Notes: generated from the letters alone by a model not told the origin. 64,000 bases of DNA from Nematopogon swammerdamellus (GCA_946902875.1 OX336340.1:4113739-4177738), one strand, 5' to 3'. Counted from the first letter of the stretch, positions 10,625 to 21,044 are shown. Numbers and translations: made by a program.

Positions 10625-13600
10625 ATGTCAATCGAACAGTGCGACAATACTGTCAAGCTGATGGGTCGCGCCTTTGAGTTTTTGGCTCAATGTCGTCAGA
10701 AACCGGAAATCATTAAAAAGTGGGTGCAGCACGGCACAGTGAGTTTGCGACTCCTCAGACGATTCCTACGGGATCAAGACTCATCTGTTGGTGAGAAGCA
10801 AAGATACCTAAAGTGCATCGGACAGATAAAGTGCATTCAATTTAAGCTTGAGGCGCTGTTAAAGGGGGGTGGACGCCTGGGTCGGCGAGAGCGCCGCAGT
10901 GACCGAGTCCGCTGGCAGGATCTGACATCGGCGTTCGACCAACGTGTGCGCACTGGTTTGATTGCCAACCTGAAGCATAAGGAGATTACTTTGTTTTTGG
11001 ATGATGCTCAAGCCATGTTGGAACCGCGCGTCAAGAACGCATTAAAGCGTGACAATGCTTTAAAAATAAACTGCGTGCTCACAGCAGAGTACCGAAAAGT
11101 TTGCAGCGATGGTGCGGAGATTATTGAAACGAAATATTTCAATACGAAAAACGCAGCTGTATTTAAATCCACGAACCTCACCGATTACTTCATACATCAC
11201 ATCCGTCAGCCCATTCTCAAGGACATGGAGGAGTTTCAAGAAAAAGACTCTGGCTGGACACTCAACTCAATCGTAAGCCTCACCATCAATGTGAATCGGT
11301 ATAACCCGATGCGTGGCAGCTCCTTCATCGAACTCCCAGACTCCATCAAACTGAAAGAGGCGTGTATCAACGTGAAAAATGCTGACAATCAATGTTTTAA
11401 GTGGGCGATACTATCTGCATTGCATCCGGCCGACCGTAATCCTAATCGTGTGGCACTTTATAAGAGGTATGAGAATGAACTAAATTTCAAAGGCATTGAG
11501 TTCCCCGTAAAGCTGAAGGATGTGGCCAAGTTTGAGAAGCAGAATGATATCTCCATCAACGTGTACATGCTGCAACGACGGTTGAAGGTTGCACCAGTTC
11601 ACCTTACTGCCTCAAAGAAAAATCAACACGTGAATCTGCTGCTCCTGGATGGTGACGAATACCCCGATGAAGAAGAGAGTGATGAGAGCATGTACGACGA
11701 AGCACCCAAGTTCCACTATGTGTGGATTAAAAACCTATCGCGGCTCGTTAACCGGCAACTATCAAAAAAGAAGGTGGCAAAGCATATCTGCGACCGCTGC
11801 TTACACTATTTTTACAGCGTGGAAAAGTTGCAAATTCATGAAATTGATTGCAGTAAAATGAACAAGTGCCGGGTGTCGCTTCCGACTGTCAAGAACAACA
11901 TACTTAAATTTAACAACTTTAAAAACAAAGAAAAAGTCCCATTTATTATTTATGCGGACTTTGAGTGCCTATTGAAGAAGGTTAAGCAGCAAGACCAGAG
12001 CACGAATAAGACTAAAGTTTGCCAAATTCACGAGGCCTTTAGCATTGGATACTACCTGAAGTGTAGCTATGATGACACTCTCTCCTGCTATCGTAGCTAT
12101 CGCGGTGAAAATCCTGCTGAGTGGTTCATGCAAGAGCTCACGCAGTTGGCCGAGGATGTTGAAACGGTGTTCTGGTGCCCGCTGCCTATGGATCCGCTCA
12201 CCACCCAACAAGAGTGGCAGTTTCTCCATGCAACATCCTGCCATATATGTGAAAAAAAATTTAATGACGAGCCTACAGTCCGAGACCACTGCCACCTGAC
12301 GGGTAAATATCGCGGTCCAGCCCACGAGTCATGCAACCTCAACTACCAGGATTCACGTACCATTCCAGTTGTATTTCACAATCTGAGCGGATATGACGCC
12401 CACTTCATTGTCAAGATGCTAGCCAGCTTTGATGGTCGCATCGATCTCCTACCCCTCAACATGGAGCGCTACATATCATTCACCAAGCACGTGAAGGGTA
12501 GCGACATCGCCTTCCGTTTCATAGACTCGCTACGCTTCATGGCATCATCGCTGGATAAATTAGCATCCTACCTCACTGAGCTGAAGATTGTGAAACAAGA
12601 ATTCCAACATCTAGATGTCGAGCTTTTCAAACTGCTGACGAGAAAGGGGGTTTTTCCCTATGAGTTCCTCGATTCATGGGACAAGCTAGAGACGGTCAAG
12701 GAACTACCACCACAGGATCAATTTTACAGCCAATTGACCAACTCCAACATTTCCGATGACGACTACGAGCACGCAAAGAATGTGTGGAGAAAATTCGGAA
12801 TCAGCTCTTTGGGCGAGTATTCAGACCTCTACCTCAAGACTGATGTTTTGCTTCTCGCCGATGTCTTTGAGAATTTCCGCGTACACTGCCTCGAAGCCTA
12901 TGGTCTGGACCCAGCACACTACTACACAACACCTGGACTCACGTGGGATGCTATGCTAAAATATACAAAAATGCAGCTTGAACTTCTCACTGATGTGGAC
13001 ATGTTGATGTTCATTGAACGTGGAATCCGAGGAGGAGTCAGCCAATGCAGCAATCGATACGCCAAAGCCAACAATAAGTATATGACGAACTTCAACCCAC
13101 AAGAAGACTCCAAATATCTCATGTACTATGATGTGAACAACCTCTACGGCTGGGCCATGACGCAATATCTACCGTATGGTGGGTTCCGATGGGCTGAACA
13201 TCCTGAAACCGTTGATTGGAACATTTCCAATGATTCATTCTTTGGGTACATATTAGAGGTCGATTTGAAATATCCCGAGGGGCTCCATGATTCTCACAGC
13301 GATTTCCCCCTCTGCCCCGAACAGAAAACACCACCAGGTTCGAAGGAGTCAAAGCTCTTAACAACACTCTCACCCAAGTCTCACTATGTCGTGCACTACC
13401 GAAACTTAAAACAAGCAGTAAAGTATGGTGTTGAACTCGTCAAGGTGCATCGTGTTCTTATCTTCAGGCAGAAGCCTTGGCTGAAGAGTTACATTGATCT
13501 CAACACCGAGATGCGAAAGCGGGCCAAAAACGAATTCGAGAAAAACCTCTTCAAATTAATGAATAACGCAGTATTTGGTAAAACCATGGAGAACGTGAGA

Positions 13601-14356
13601 AAGCGGGTTGATGTAAAGCTCGTGACAAAGTGGGCAGGGAGAGCCGGAGCAGAAGCGCTTATAGCTCGACCAAACTTCCACAGCCGCGCCATTTTCACTG
13701 AGAATCTGGTTGCAGTGCAATTAAATAAGACCGAAGTGCTTCTCAATAAGCCCATATATGTTGGCTTCAGTGTGCTGGATCTCTCCAAAACCTGTGTTTA
13801 TAATTTCCACTATGGATACATGAGGCCAGCATTCCAAGATCGCGCCAAGCTTCTCTACACAGATACCGACAGTTTAATTTATGAAGTACGCTGCCCAGAC
13901 ATTTACGAAGACATCAAGCGAGATATTCAATATTTTGATACATCAGACTACCCGACCGACAACGCATATAACATGCCACAAGCCAACAAGAAAATCGTGG
14001 GGCTAATGAAGGATGAATGCAATGGTCGAATAATGACGGAGTTTATTGGATTACGCAGCAAGATGTATAGCGTACGCATCGAGGGGGTTGATAGCATGAA
14101 AAAAGCTAAAGGTGTAAAGGCCGGGGTTGTGAAACAAACAATCACTTTTGCTGATTATGTCCAGTGCCTTCAACAGAATGTGACTCAGCAAAGGCATCAA
14201 TACCTCTTCCGTTCGAAACTTCATGAGGTGCAAACCATAAGACAGCACAAAATTGCACTGAGCCCCCACGACGATAAGAGACGCTTGTTGTCGGGTACAA
14301 CTGACACAGTGCCATGGGGGCACTATAAGTTCGTGGATGAAATCAGCAATCTTTAA
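10625..14356 (+). CDS. polB: Protein-primed DNA polymerase B (Polinton PolB)
   Basis: Replicates the element's DNA with a protein primer. The first ATG is at 10625 (1243 residues); the open frame extends upstream only through a TTG. Visible motifs: 3'-5' exonuclease Exo I YADFECL (~443), Exo [12 protein letters not shown] (~585) and Exo III YLKTD (~736). Polymerase motif A is DVNNLYG (~836), motif [10 protein letters not shown] (~977) and motif C YTDTDS (~1078, aspartates 1080 and 1082). A C2HC-like finger (CDRC...) sits near 395, and an endonuclease-VII-like zinc motif runs from CHIC (~539) to about 573. The long N-terminus (1-290) is typical of insect Polintons and may include the terminal-protein function (inference). 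From 11509 onward it is copied in tandem at 14562-17614. No motif residue appears lost. Confidence 0.95.
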   Translation: MSIEQCDNTVKLMGRAFEFLAQCRQKPEIIKKWVQHGTVSLRLLRRFLRDQDSSVGEKQRYLKCIGQIKCIQFKLEALLKGGGRLGRRERRSDRVRWQDLTSAFDQRVRTGLIANLKHKEITLFLDDAQAMLEPRVKNALKRDNALKINCVLTAEYRKVCSDGAEIIETKYFNTKNAAVFKSTNLTDYFIHHIRQPILKDMEEFQEKDSGWTLNSIVSLTINVNRYNPMRGSSFIELPDSIKLKEACINVKNADNQCFKWAILSALHPADRNPNRVALYKRYENELNFKGIEFPVKLKDVAKFEKQNDISINVYMLQRRLKVAPVHLTASKKNQHVNLLLLDGDEYPDEEESDESMYDEAPKFHYVWIKNLSRLVNRQLSKKKVAKHICDRCLHYFYSVEKLQIHEIDCSKMNKCRVSLPTVKNNILKFNNFKNKEKVPFIIYADFECLLKKVKQQDQSTNKTKVCQIHEAFSIGYYLKCSYDDTLSCYRSYRGENPAEWFMQELTQLAEDVETVFWCPLPMDPLTTQQEWQFLHATSCHICEKKFNDEPTVRDHCHLTGKYRGPAHESCNLNYQDSRTIPVVFHNLSGYDAHFIVKMLASFDGRIDLLPLNMERYISFTKHVKGSDIAFRFIDSLRFMASSLDKLASYLTELKIVKQEFQHLDVELFKLLTRKGVFPYEFLDSWDKLETVKELPPQDQFYSQLTNSNISDDDYEHAKNVWRKFGISSLGEYSDLYLKTDVLLLADVFENFRVHCLEAYGLDPAHYYTTPGLTWDAMLKYTKMQLELLTDVDMLMFIERGIRGGVSQCSNRYAKANNKYMTNFNPQEDSKYLMYYDVNNLYGWAMTQYLPYGGFRWAEHPETVDWNISNDSFFGYILEVDLKYPEGLHDSHSDFPLCPEQKTPPGSKESKLLTTLSPKSHYVVHYRNLKQAVKYGVELVKVHRVLIFRQKPWLKSYIDLNTEMRKRAKNEFEKNLFKLMNNAVFGKTMENVRKRVDVKLVTKWAGRAGAEALIARPNFHSRAIFTENLVAVQLNKTEVLLNKPIYVGFSVLDLSKTCVYNFHYGYMRPAFQDRAKLLYTDTDSLIYEVRCPDIYEDIKRDIQYFDTSDYPTDNAYNMPQANKKIVGLMKDECNGRIMTEFIGLRSKMYSVRIEGVDSMKKAKGVKAGVVKQTITFADYVQCLQQNVTQQRHQYLFRSKLHEVQTIRQHKIALSPHDDKRRLLSGTTDTVPWGHYKFVDEISNL

Positions 14357-14390
14357 ATAACTACACTTATTAACTACAAGGGTTAGTCTG
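14352..14390 (+). promoter_or_regulatory. TATA-CAGT-type core promoter before ATPase fossil
   Basis: TTTAAATA at 14352 and TTAGTCTG at 14383, with 33 bp between the first T and the initiator A. Repeated exactly at 17405/17436 in the duplicate. Confidence 0.5.
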
Positions 14391-14423
14391 CGGTTTGAGG
14401 AACAAGTGTCAACTTTGCCAGTG

Positions 14424-14561
14424 ATGAATTTGGATGGTATTGTAGAGCATGAAAATTGCAGAAGAAGACGTCATGGGCAGTTATTACCTAATAGTTTCTG
14501 TGGACCGAGTAATTCCGGGAAGACCAATGCGCTTCTCACCCTCATCACCCATCCCAAAGCA
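14424..14561 (+). pseudogene. Truncated ATPase N-terminus (fossil, copy 1)
   Basis: From ATG 14424 the frame resembles the first ~45 residues of the intact ATPase at 17918. It has the [10 protein letters not shown] and RRHGQLLPN blocks and a Walker A GPSNSGKT. The fossil lacks the short segment that precedes the Walker A in the intact gene. It is cut at 14561 by the duplication junction. No Walker B or later part is present, so it cannot act as an ATPase. Confidence 0.85.
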
Positions 14562-17409
14562 AAAGCTGAAGGATGTGGCCAAGTTTGAGAAGCAGAATGA
14601 TATCTCCATCAACGTGTACATGCTGCAACGACGGTTGAAGGTTGCACCAGTTCACCTTACTGCCTCAAAGAAAAATCAACACGTGAATCTGCTGCTCCTG
14701 GATGGTGACGAATACCCCGATGAAGAAGAGAGTGATGAGAGCATGTACGACGAAGCACCCAAGTTCCACTATGTGTGGATTAAAAACCTATCGCGGCTCG
14801 TTAACCGGCAACTATCAAAAAAGAAGGTGGCAAAGCATATCTGCGACCGCTGCTTACACTATTTTTACAGCGTGGAAAAGTTGCAAATTCATGAAATTGA
14901 TTGCAGTAAAATGAACAAGTGCCGGGTGTCGCTTCCGACTGTCAAGAACAACATACTTAAATTTAACAACTTTAAAAACAAAGAAAAAGTCCCATTTATT
15001 ATTTATGCGGACTTTGAGTGCCTATTGAAGAAGGTTAAGCAGCAAGACCAGAGCACGAATAAGACTAAAGTTTGCCAAATTCACGAGGCCTTTAGCATTG
15101 GATACTACCTGAAGTGTAGCTATGATGACACTCTCTCCTGCTATCGTAGCTATCGCGGTGAAAATCCTGCTGAGTGGTTCATGCAAGAGCTCACGCAGTT
15201 GGCCGAGGATGTTGAAACGGTGTTCTGGTGCCCGCTGCCTATGGATCCGCTCACCACCCAACAAGAGTGGCAGTTTCTCCATGCAACATCCTGCCATATA
15301 TGTGAAAAAAAATTTAATGACGAGCCTACAGTCCGAGACCACTGCCACCTGACGGGTAAATATCGCGGTCCAGCCCACGAGTCATGCAACCTCAACTACC
15401 AGGATTCACGTACCATTCCAGTTGTATTTCACAATCTGAGCGGATATGACGCCCACTTCATTGTCAAGATGCTAGCCAGCTTTGATGGTCGCATCGATCT
15501 CCTACCCCTCAACATGGAGCGCTACATATCATTCACCAAGCACGTGAAGGGTAGCGACATCGCCTTCCGTTTCATAGACTCGCTACGCTTCATGGCATCA
15601 TCGCTGGATAAATTAGCATCCTACCTCACTGAGCTGAAGATTGTGAAACAAGAATTCCAACATCTAGATGTCGAGCTTTTCAAACTGCTGACGAGAAAGG
15701 GGGTTTTTCCCTATGAGTTCCTCGATTCATGGGACAAGCTAGAGACGGTCAAGGAACTACCACCACAGGATCAATTTTACAGCCAATTGACCAACTCCAA
15801 CATTTCCGATGACGACTACGAGCACGCAAAGAATGTGTGGAGAAAATTCGGAATCAGCTCTTTGGGCGAGTATTCAGACCTCTACCTCAAGACTGATGTT
15901 TTGCTTCTCGCCGATGTCTTTGAGAATTTCCGCGTACACTGCCTCGAAGCCTATGGTCTGGACCCAGCACACTACTACACAACACCTGGACTCACGTGGG
16001 ATGCTATGCTAAAATATACAAAAATGCAGCTTGAACTTCTCACTGATGTGGACATGTTGATGTTCATTGAACGTGGAATCCGAGGAGGAGTCAGCCAATG
16101 CAGCAATCGATACGCCAAAGCCAACAATAAGTATATGACGAACTTCAACCCACAAGAAGACTCCAAATATCTCATGTACTATGATGTGAACAACCTCTAC
16201 GGCTGGGCCATGACGCAATATCTACCGTATGGTGGGTTCCGATGGGCTGAACATCCTGAAACCGTTGATTGGAACATTTCCAATGATTCATTCTTTGGGT
16301 ACATATTAGAGGTCGATTTGAAATATCCCGAGGGGCTCCATGATTCTCACAGCGATTTCCCCCTCTGCCCCGAACAGAAAACACCACCAGGTTCGAAGGA
16401 GTCAAAGCTCTTAACAACACTCTCACCCAAGTCTCACTATGTCGTGCACTACCGAAACTTAAAACAAGCAGTAAAGTATGGTGTTGAACTCGTCAAGGTG
16501 CATCGTGTTCTTATCTTCAGGCAGAAGCCTTGGCTGAAGAGTTACATTGATCTCAACACCGAGATGCGAAAGCGGGCCAAAAACGAATTCGAGAAAAACC
16601 TCTTCAAATTAATGAATAACGCAGTATTTGGTAAAACCATGGAGAACGTGAGAAAGCGGGTTGATGTAAAGCTCGTGACAAAGTGGGCAGGGAGAGCCGG
16701 AGCAGAAGCGCTTATAGCTCGACCAAACTTCCACAGCCGCGCCATTTTCACTGAGAATCTGGTTGCAGTGCAATTAAATAAGACCGAAGTGCTTCTCAAT
16801 AAGCCCATATATGTTGGCTTCAGTGTGCTGGATCTCTCCAAAACCTGTGTTTATAATTTCCACTATGGATACATGAGGCCAGCATTCCAAGATCGCGCCA
16901 AGCTTCTCTACACAGATACCGACAGTTTAATTTATGAAGTACGCTGCCCAGACATTTACGAAGACATCAAGCGAGATATTCAATATTTTGATACATCAGA
17001 CTACCCGACCGACAACGCATATAACATGCCACAAGCCAACAAGAAAATCGTGGGGCTAATGAAGGATGAATGCAATGGTCGAATAATGACGGAGTTTATT
17101 GGATTACGCAGCAAGATGTATAGCGTACGCATCGAGGGGGTTGATAGCATGAAAAAAGCTAAAGGTGTAAAGGCCGGGGTTGTGAAACAAACAATCACTT
17201 TTGCTGATTATGTCCAGTGCCTTCAACAGAATGTGACTCAGCAAAGGCATCAATACCTCTTCCGTTCGAAACTTCATGAGGTGCAAACCATAAGACAGCA
17301 CAAAATTGCACTGAGCCCCCACGACGATAAGAGACGCTTGTTGCCGGGTACAACTGACACAGTGCCATGGGGGCACTATAAGTTCGTGGATGAAATCAGC
17401 AATCTTTAA
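14449..17409 (+). CDS. Second, N-terminally chimeric PolB ORF
   Basis: The tandem duplication created a 986-residue open frame. Its first ~37 residues come from the ATPase fossil read in another frame. After the junction at 14562 it is polymerase from residue ~295 to the stop. All exonuclease and polymerase motifs of the first copy are kept, along with the endonuclease-VII-like finger; the first ~295 residues of the normal protein are missing. Whether it is translated is unknown: ATG 14449 lies downstream of the fossil's promoter (14352/14383) and ATG 14424, so leaky scanning would be needed. It could alternatively be an assembly duplication. Confidence 0.7.
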   Translation: MKIAEEDVMGSYYLIVSVDRVIPGRPMRFSPSSPIPKQKLKDVAKFEKQNDISINVYMLQRRLKVAPVHLTASKKNQHVNLLLLDGDEYPDEEESDESMYDEAPKFHYVWIKNLSRLVNRQLSKKKVAKHICDRCLHYFYSVEKLQIHEIDCSKMNKCRVSLPTVKNNILKFNNFKNKEKVPFIIYADFECLLKKVKQQDQSTNKTKVCQIHEAFSIGYYLKCSYDDTLSCYRSYRGENPAEWFMQELTQLAEDVETVFWCPLPMDPLTTQQEWQFLHATSCHICEKKFNDEPTVRDHCHLTGKYRGPAHESCNLNYQDSRTIPVVFHNLSGYDAHFIVKMLASFDGRIDLLPLNMERYISFTKHVKGSDIAFRFIDSLRFMASSLDKLASYLTELKIVKQEFQHLDVELFKLLTRKGVFPYEFLDSWDKLETVKELPPQDQFYSQLTNSNISDDDYEHAKNVWRKFGISSLGEYSDLYLKTDVLLLADVFENFRVHCLEAYGLDPAHYYTTPGLTWDAMLKYTKMQLELLTDVDMLMFIERGIRGGVSQCSNRYAKANNKYMTNFNPQEDSKYLMYYDVNNLYGWAMTQYLPYGGFRWAEHPETVDWNISNDSFFGYILEVDLKYPEGLHDSHSDFPLCPEQKTPPGSKESKLLTTLSPKSHYVVHYRNLKQAVKYGVELVKVHRVLIFRQKPWLKSYIDLNTEMRKRAKNEFEKNLFKLMNNAVFGKTMENVRKRVDVKLVTKWAGRAGAEALIARPNFHSRAIFTENLVAVQLNKTEVLLNKPIYVGFSVLDLSKTCVYNFHYGYMRPAFQDRAKLLYTDTDSLIYEVRCPDIYEDIKRDIQYFDTSDYPTDNAYNMPQANKKIVGLMKDECNGRIMTEFIGLRSKMYSVRIEGVDSMKKAKGVKAGVVKQTITFADYVQCLQQNVTQQRHQYLFRSKLHEVQTIRQHKIALSPHDDKRRLLPGTTDTVPWGHYKFVDEISNL

Positions 17410-17614
17410 ATAACTACACTTATTAACTACAAGGGTTAGTCTGCGGTTTGAGGAACAAGTGTCAACTTTGCCAGTGATGAATTTGGATGGTATTGTAGAG
17501 CATGAAAATTGCAGAAGAAGACGTCATGGGCAGTTATTACCTAATAGTTTCTGTGGACCGAGTAATTCCGGGAAGACCAATGCGCTTCTCACCCTCATCA
17601 CCCATCCCAAAGCA
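14562..17614 (+). repeat. Tandem duplication, unit 2 (3053 bp)
   Basis: Copy of 11509-14561. The join reads CCCAAAGCA|AAAGCTGAAGG with no shared bases at the breakpoint, although AAAGC occurs on both sides. Confidence 0.97.
17405..17443 (+). promoter_or_regulatory. TATA-CAGT-type core promoter, fossil copy 2
   Basis: Duplicate of 14352-14390: TTTAAATA at 17405 and TTAGTCTG at 17436. Confidence 0.5.
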
Positions 17615-17876
17615 TTATACGATGACAAGAAATGTCTGCTGCCCAACACCACCGACACGCTGCCGTGGGGTCACTATAGATTGACTGAGGTGAGATATTA
17701 CCTACTATATATACATACCTACTATACATATAAACCTACTATATGCTGGTATACTTTGCATGTTTCAATATCTAATTTCTAATATTGTGTGTTTCCAATA
17801 TCTAATGTAGTATGTTTGTTCTCAGAAGTCGCACACCAAAGATGACTACCTGGAGAGGGCAAATGCTTCGCTATAA
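17477..17876 (+). pseudogene. ATPase/PolB fossil fusion with an intron
   Basis: The ATPase N-terminal relic with Walker A GPSNSGKT runs on in frame into a diverged polymerase C-terminus (DDKKCLLPNTTDT, then PWGHY) that resembles the intact polymerase end ([18 protein letters not shown]). After GACTGAG there is a donor GTGAGA at 17690 and an acceptor TTCTCAG ending at 17825. Splicing removes 136 bp in phase 0 and keeps the frame open for 16 more codons to TAA 17874-17876. The order ATPase start then polymerase end is what remains when an older tandem duplication loses its middle. No functional domain is complete. Confidence 0.75.
17690..17825 (+). other. Putative intron in the fossil polymerase tail
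   Basis: GTGAGA donor, TTGTTCTCAG acceptor, 136 bp, AT-rich, phase 0. The reading frame continues to a stop just before the ATPase promoter. Confidence 0.6.
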
Positions 17877-17909
17877 ATACGTTGCATTGTTGCAACATCG
17901 CATTAGTCG
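17872..17909 (+). promoter_or_regulatory. Core promoter of the packaging ATPase
   Basis: TATAAATA at 17872 and TTAGTCG at 17903, 33 bp from first T to initiator A, with ATG 13 bp after that A. Confidence 0.65.
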
Positions 17910-17917
17910 TAATCAAG

Positions 17918-18610
17918 ATGCAATTTGAGCAACAGGCAATTACGTTGCCGATTATTAACTTAGATGAGATTGTAGAACAGGATAATCGCAGAAGTAGGCA
18001 CGGTCAACTATTGCCAAACACTGTACGAGCAGTATTCTGCGGCCCATCAAACTGTGGAAAGACAAACGCCCTTCTTTCTCTACTTACTCACCTGAACGGA
18101 TTGAGATTCGAAAATGTATATGTGTACTCCAAATCTCTCAATCAGCCAAAATATCAATTCTTGAGAAAATTACTGGAGTGTGTGGAGGGGGTGGACTATT
18201 TCCCTTTCTCGGAGCACGAGGACGTAATCAAGCCGGAAAATGCACGAGCCAACTCGATTATGATCTTCGACGACGTCGCGTGCGAAAATCAAGACAACAT
18301 TAGGGCATTCTTCTCCATGGGGCGACATAGAGACGTCGACTGTTTCTATCTCTGCCAGACCTACACCCGCATACCTAAACACTTGGTACGAGACAACACC
18401 AACTTATTGGTAATTTTTCGGCAAGATGAAATGAATTTGAGGCACATATACGACGACCACGTCAACACGGATATGCCTTATGAGCGATTTAGACAATTGT
18501 GCTCAGCATGCTGGAGCAATGGAAAACACAGCTTTGTTACAATCGACAAAGACAGCGAGCTGGATCAGGGTCGATACCGAAAAGGATTCGATTGTTTTGT
18601 GCGTCTATAA
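17918..18610 (+). CDS. FtsK/HerA-type DNA-packaging ATPase
   Basis: Predicted to pump the linear genome into a preformed capsid, as the homologous ATPases of Polintons and related viruses do. 230 residues from ATG 17918; the open frame upstream begins only at a TTG, and the promoter module places the transcript start just before this ATG. Walker A GPSNCGKT at 42-49, Walker B IMIFDDV at about 114-120 with Asp118-Asp119, and a sensor-like FYLCQTYTRIPK segment at about 143-154. The length is normal for the family. It follows the polymerase fossil and precedes the DUF8207-like gene with its own promoter. No defects seen. Confidence 0.93.
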   Translation: MQFEQQAITLPIINLDEIVEQDNRRSRHGQLLPNTVRAVFCGPSNCGKTNALLSLLTHLNGLRFENVYVYSKSLNQPKYQFLRKLLECVEGVDYFPFSEHEDVIKPENARANSIMIFDDVACENQDNIRAFFSMGRHRDVDCFYLCQTYTRIPKHLVRDNTNLLVIFRQDEMNLRHIYDDHVNTDMPYERFRQLCSACWSNGKHSFVTIDKDSELDQGRYRKGFDCFVRL

Positions 18611-18644
18611 ATTGCTCGTACATAAGAATAACCTACTTCAGTCG
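18606..18644 (+). promoter_or_regulatory. Core promoter of the DUF8207-like gene
   Basis: TATAAATT at 18606, overlapping the ATPase stop, and TCAGTCG at 18638; 34 bp from first T to initiator A, 25 bp before the ATG. Confidence 0.7.
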
Positions 18645-18664
18645 TACACCGAGCATCATTCAAT

Positions 18665-19537
18665 ATGGCCGAGTTTCGGGATGAAAAACAGCTCCTGCAG
18701 CAAATAGATGCTGCAAGTGAGGCAATTAGACGGAAGCACCAGCTGCTGAAGCAAAACAGAGATGCGGCCGAACGAGTTGCAAACGAAATATTTAAACCAA
18801 TTGTAATTCCTCTACGCCGCCTAACGAAGCTGCGACCTATAAAGGAGGAGCAGTCGCGGGAGGAGGAGGAAATTAAAATTGAACCTAAAGATGGTAGTGA
18901 GAAGAAGGATGAGGACAAGGAGGAGGAAGAAAGATATGAGGAGGAGGAGGAGGAGGAGGAGGCTGAGGAGGTGGATGAGCATAATTTATCAGTCAGTGAT
19001 GGCACAGATACATACATCAAAATGCTGGGTGATCCCGACAAGAAGAAACTGATGGATACTACAACTGGAGTTCGCCTATTGAGTGGAAATAAGCTTATGT
19101 TGGGAAATTCACCCATAGATTTCCCCGAAGGCTCTGTGCACGTGGCGAATAGACTTTACAAGACAACGCCAGGCCTACTCGAATTGCTATTCAGGAAACG
19201 ACCAAACACCTCTATAGTGCAAGAAAAAGATGTGAAGAATTACTCTGAAATGATCACCACCACTAGCGCACATCGAAAATTTTTCGATTCCAAGCTGGGC
19301 ATTCGGAGTGATAAAAATGTTAAATATAAATACTATATGAGAGGGAAGGAAGGGCGGTCCCTGACATACAAAAGAGAGAATGGAGCTAAAATCGACTACA
19401 TTTATTGGGATGATGTAAACGAGCTGGTGGATAGACTTCGTCTACTCTACGCGTCGCAGCACGCCGGCAACAACAACCACCAAAACGAAATTATATCAAT
19501 CATGGAGGAGCTGAGAGAAACTGGAATAGTGTATTAA
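18665..19537 (+). CDS. DUF8207-like Polinton protein
   Basis: Function unknown. 290 residues from ATG 18665. The N-terminal ~60 residues look helical and charged. A strongly acidic Glu/Asp/Lys stretch spans roughly 66-115. The C-terminal half has the pattern LMDTTTGVRLLSGNKL, then PIDFP, VANRLYKTTPGLLELLFRK and a late YIYWDDVNELV. I recognise this pattern from uncharacterised insect and cnidarian proteins now called DUF8207; the name is from memory and unchecked. Its place between ATPase and fibre gene and its shared promoter type argue for a role in the virion or assembly. Intact. Confidence 0.75.
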   Translation: MAEFRDEKQLLQQIDAASEAIRRKHQLLKQNRDAAERVANEIFKPIVIPLRRLTKLRPIKEEQSREEEEIKIEPKDGSEKKDEDKEEEERYEEEEEEEEAEEVDEHNLSVSDGTDTYIKMLGDPDKKKLMDTTTGVRLLSGNKLMLGNSPIDFPEGSVHVANRLYKTTPGLLELLFRKRPNTSIVQEKDVKNYSEMITTTSAHRKFFDSKLGIRSDKNVKYKYYMRGKEGRSLTYKRENGAKIDYIYWDDVNELVDRLRLLYASQHAGNNNHQNEIISIMEELRETGIVY

Positions 19538-19568
19538 TTCCGGTGAGGGGGGTTAATGGCATCAGTCG
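19532..19568 (+). promoter_or_regulatory. Core promoter of the fibre-like gene
   Basis: TATTAAT at 19532 and TCAGTCG at 19562; 32 bp apart. The predicted start of transcription (A 19564) lies after the ATG at 19556, so translation more likely begins at ATG 19598. Confidence 0.55.
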
Positions 19569-19597
19569 CACTGCAACCGTCGCTCGAAACAGTCAAA

Positions 19598-20164
19598 ATG
19601 AGCATGGACATATTTGGAAGAGTGCTAATGAGAGCGGGCGCTGGCGGCTCGAGTCGTGGCCCGCCTGGAGAAGGATTTGCAATCACCTCAGACGGTCAAT
19701 ATGATATGCGTGAGATGAGATTGTGCAACGTCGGTATCGCTCAAGAACCGGATGATGCAGTGTCACTGAAAATGGTGCAAGATATGGTGCAACGAGACAT
19801 TGAACTAATTATTCATCTGTTGGAGGAAAATATTCAAGAGCGTACTCAGCGGGAGATCCATGCGTTTACCGCTCGTTTGGAGAGCGCCATTGCCGAGGAG
19901 AGTAAACGGTGGAAGGAGCGGCTACAAGAACTCTCCACAGCGAACGCCAGCCTCATATCACATTTGGATGCGAGACTGCAAACATTGGAGAGCGACGTAA
20001 CCCGCCTCCGAGACTCCGAACTCCTGTGGGAGGCGTTGAAAGGCATCGAGGCGAATGTGAATAGTCAACTGGAGTTGGTGCGACGCGACTCTCTGTTGAT
20101 TACCCAGTTGGATGCGCGATTGAACGAGTTGAAGCATGGAGCAGGTGGCGGAGGAACTTCATAG
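19598..20164 (+). CDS. Coiled-coil, fibre-like structural protein
   Basis: Likely a trimeric coiled-coil virion protein. The longest frame starts at ATG 19556 (202 residues), but the promoter module suggests ATG 19598 (188 residues). After a Gly-rich stretch comes ITSDGQYDMREMRLCNVG followed by PDDAVSLKMVQ. This resembles the R-x-x-N-V...DAV-x-x-x-x-V motif that starts shaft segments in phage and giant-virus tail-fibre proteins (family knowledge). The rest is heptad-rich (LEENIQERTQREIHAFTARL and later LDARLQTLESDVTRL). Its end overlaps the integrase start by 29 bp. The fibre role is inference; intact frame. Confidence 0.65.
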   Translation: MSMDIFGRVLMRAGAGGSSRGPPGEGFAITSDGQYDMREMRLCNVGIAQEPDDAVSLKMVQDMVQRDIELIIHLLEENIQERTQREIHAFTARLESAIAEESKRWKERLQELSTANASLISHLDARLQTLESDVTRLRDSELLWEALKGIEANVNSQLELVRRDSLLITQLDARLNELKHGAGGGGTS

Positions 20165-21044
20165 GCCGGCGCGAAGGCGATACCAGCGTCGGCACTTTGA
20201 CATACGGGAATTGGATGAGACTTGGCAAGCTGACCTCGTCGATATGACCGCCTATTCGCCATACAACAAAGGTTTCAAGTACCTACTAACCATCATTGAT
20301 ATATTCTCAAAGTTTGCATGGGTTGCACCCACAAAAACGAAAAATGGCCGCGATGTGACGAACGCTATGAAATTAATCTTGGAGAATGATCGCACACCGA
20401 AAAACTTGCACGTCGACCGGGGTAAAGAGTTCTACAACGGAGCCTTTAAGGCGCTCATGCATCAGCACAACATCCACATGTACTCAACGTACAGTAACAT
20501 GAAAGCGGCGATCTGCGAACGCTTCAATCGCACCCTCAAGGAGAGAATGTGGAAACAGTTTACACGACGCGGCACTTACAAATGGTGTGATATTCTGCCT
20601 GCGATCGTCGCCGACTACAACAGCACCAGACATAGTACAATTAAAATGAAACCGTGTGACGTCACGAGCGGGACGATGATAATAAATAGTCCACCGACTC
20701 CACTGCAGCGGCGGCGGCGGCAGCGGCGCGCGAAGTTTACCTTGGGTGACAAAGTACGCATAAGCAAGTACAAACACGTCTTCGAGAAGAGCTACACGCC
20801 GAACTGGACTACTGAAATATTCACCATATCAGCTGTAATGCCCACATCACCCACCACCTACAAGTTGATGGATTACAACAGTCGACCGATTGAAGGCGGC
20901 TTCTATGAGGAGGAGCTGCTGAAAGCCCGACACCCTGACATATACCTCGTGGAAAAGGTGCTCAAGAAGCGTGCCAATCAGCTGTATGTCAAATGGCTAG
21001 GATTTGATAATTCGCACAACAGTTGGATAGATTATAAAATGTAG
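20136..21044 (+). CDS. int: Retroviral-type integrase with chromodomain
   Basis: Joins the element's ends to chromosomal DNA, giving the 6-bp target duplication. 302 residues from ATG 20136. The rve fold begins at about residue 30 (WQADLVDM, Asp33). The second acidic residue is Asp94 in HVDRGKEF and the third is Glu128 in CERFNRTLK. The C-terminus (~265-302) is a chromodomain, EKVLKKRANQLYVKWLGF. No N-terminal zinc finger is seen, as in other insect copies. No TATA-CAGT module precedes it; the 29-bp overlap suggests translation from the fibre transcript. All catalytic residues are present. Confidence 0.93.
   Translation: MEQVAEELHRPARRRYQRRHFDIRELDETWQADLVDMTAYSPYNKGFKYLLTIIDIFSKFAWVAPTKTKNGRDVTNAMKLILENDRTPKNLHVDRGKEFYNGAFKALMHQHNIHMYSTYSNMKAAICERFNRTLKERMWKQFTRRGTYKWCDILPAIVADYNSTRHSTIKMKPCDVTSGTMIINSPPTPLQRRRRQRRAKFTLGDKVRISKYKHVFEKSYTPNWTTEIFTISAVMPTSPTTYKLMDYNSRPIEGGFYEEELLKARHPDIYLVEKVLKKRANQLYVKWLGFDNSHNSWIDYKM

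Larger units (their letters stand above)
11509..14561 (+). repeat. Tandem duplication, unit 1 (3053 bp)
   Basis: Unit 1 covers the polymerase from about residue 295 to its stop plus the ATPase fossil. Unit 2 is 14562-17614 with a constant offset of 3053. The only difference I noticed is T at 14291 versus C at 17344 (Ser to Pro). Confidence 0.97.
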
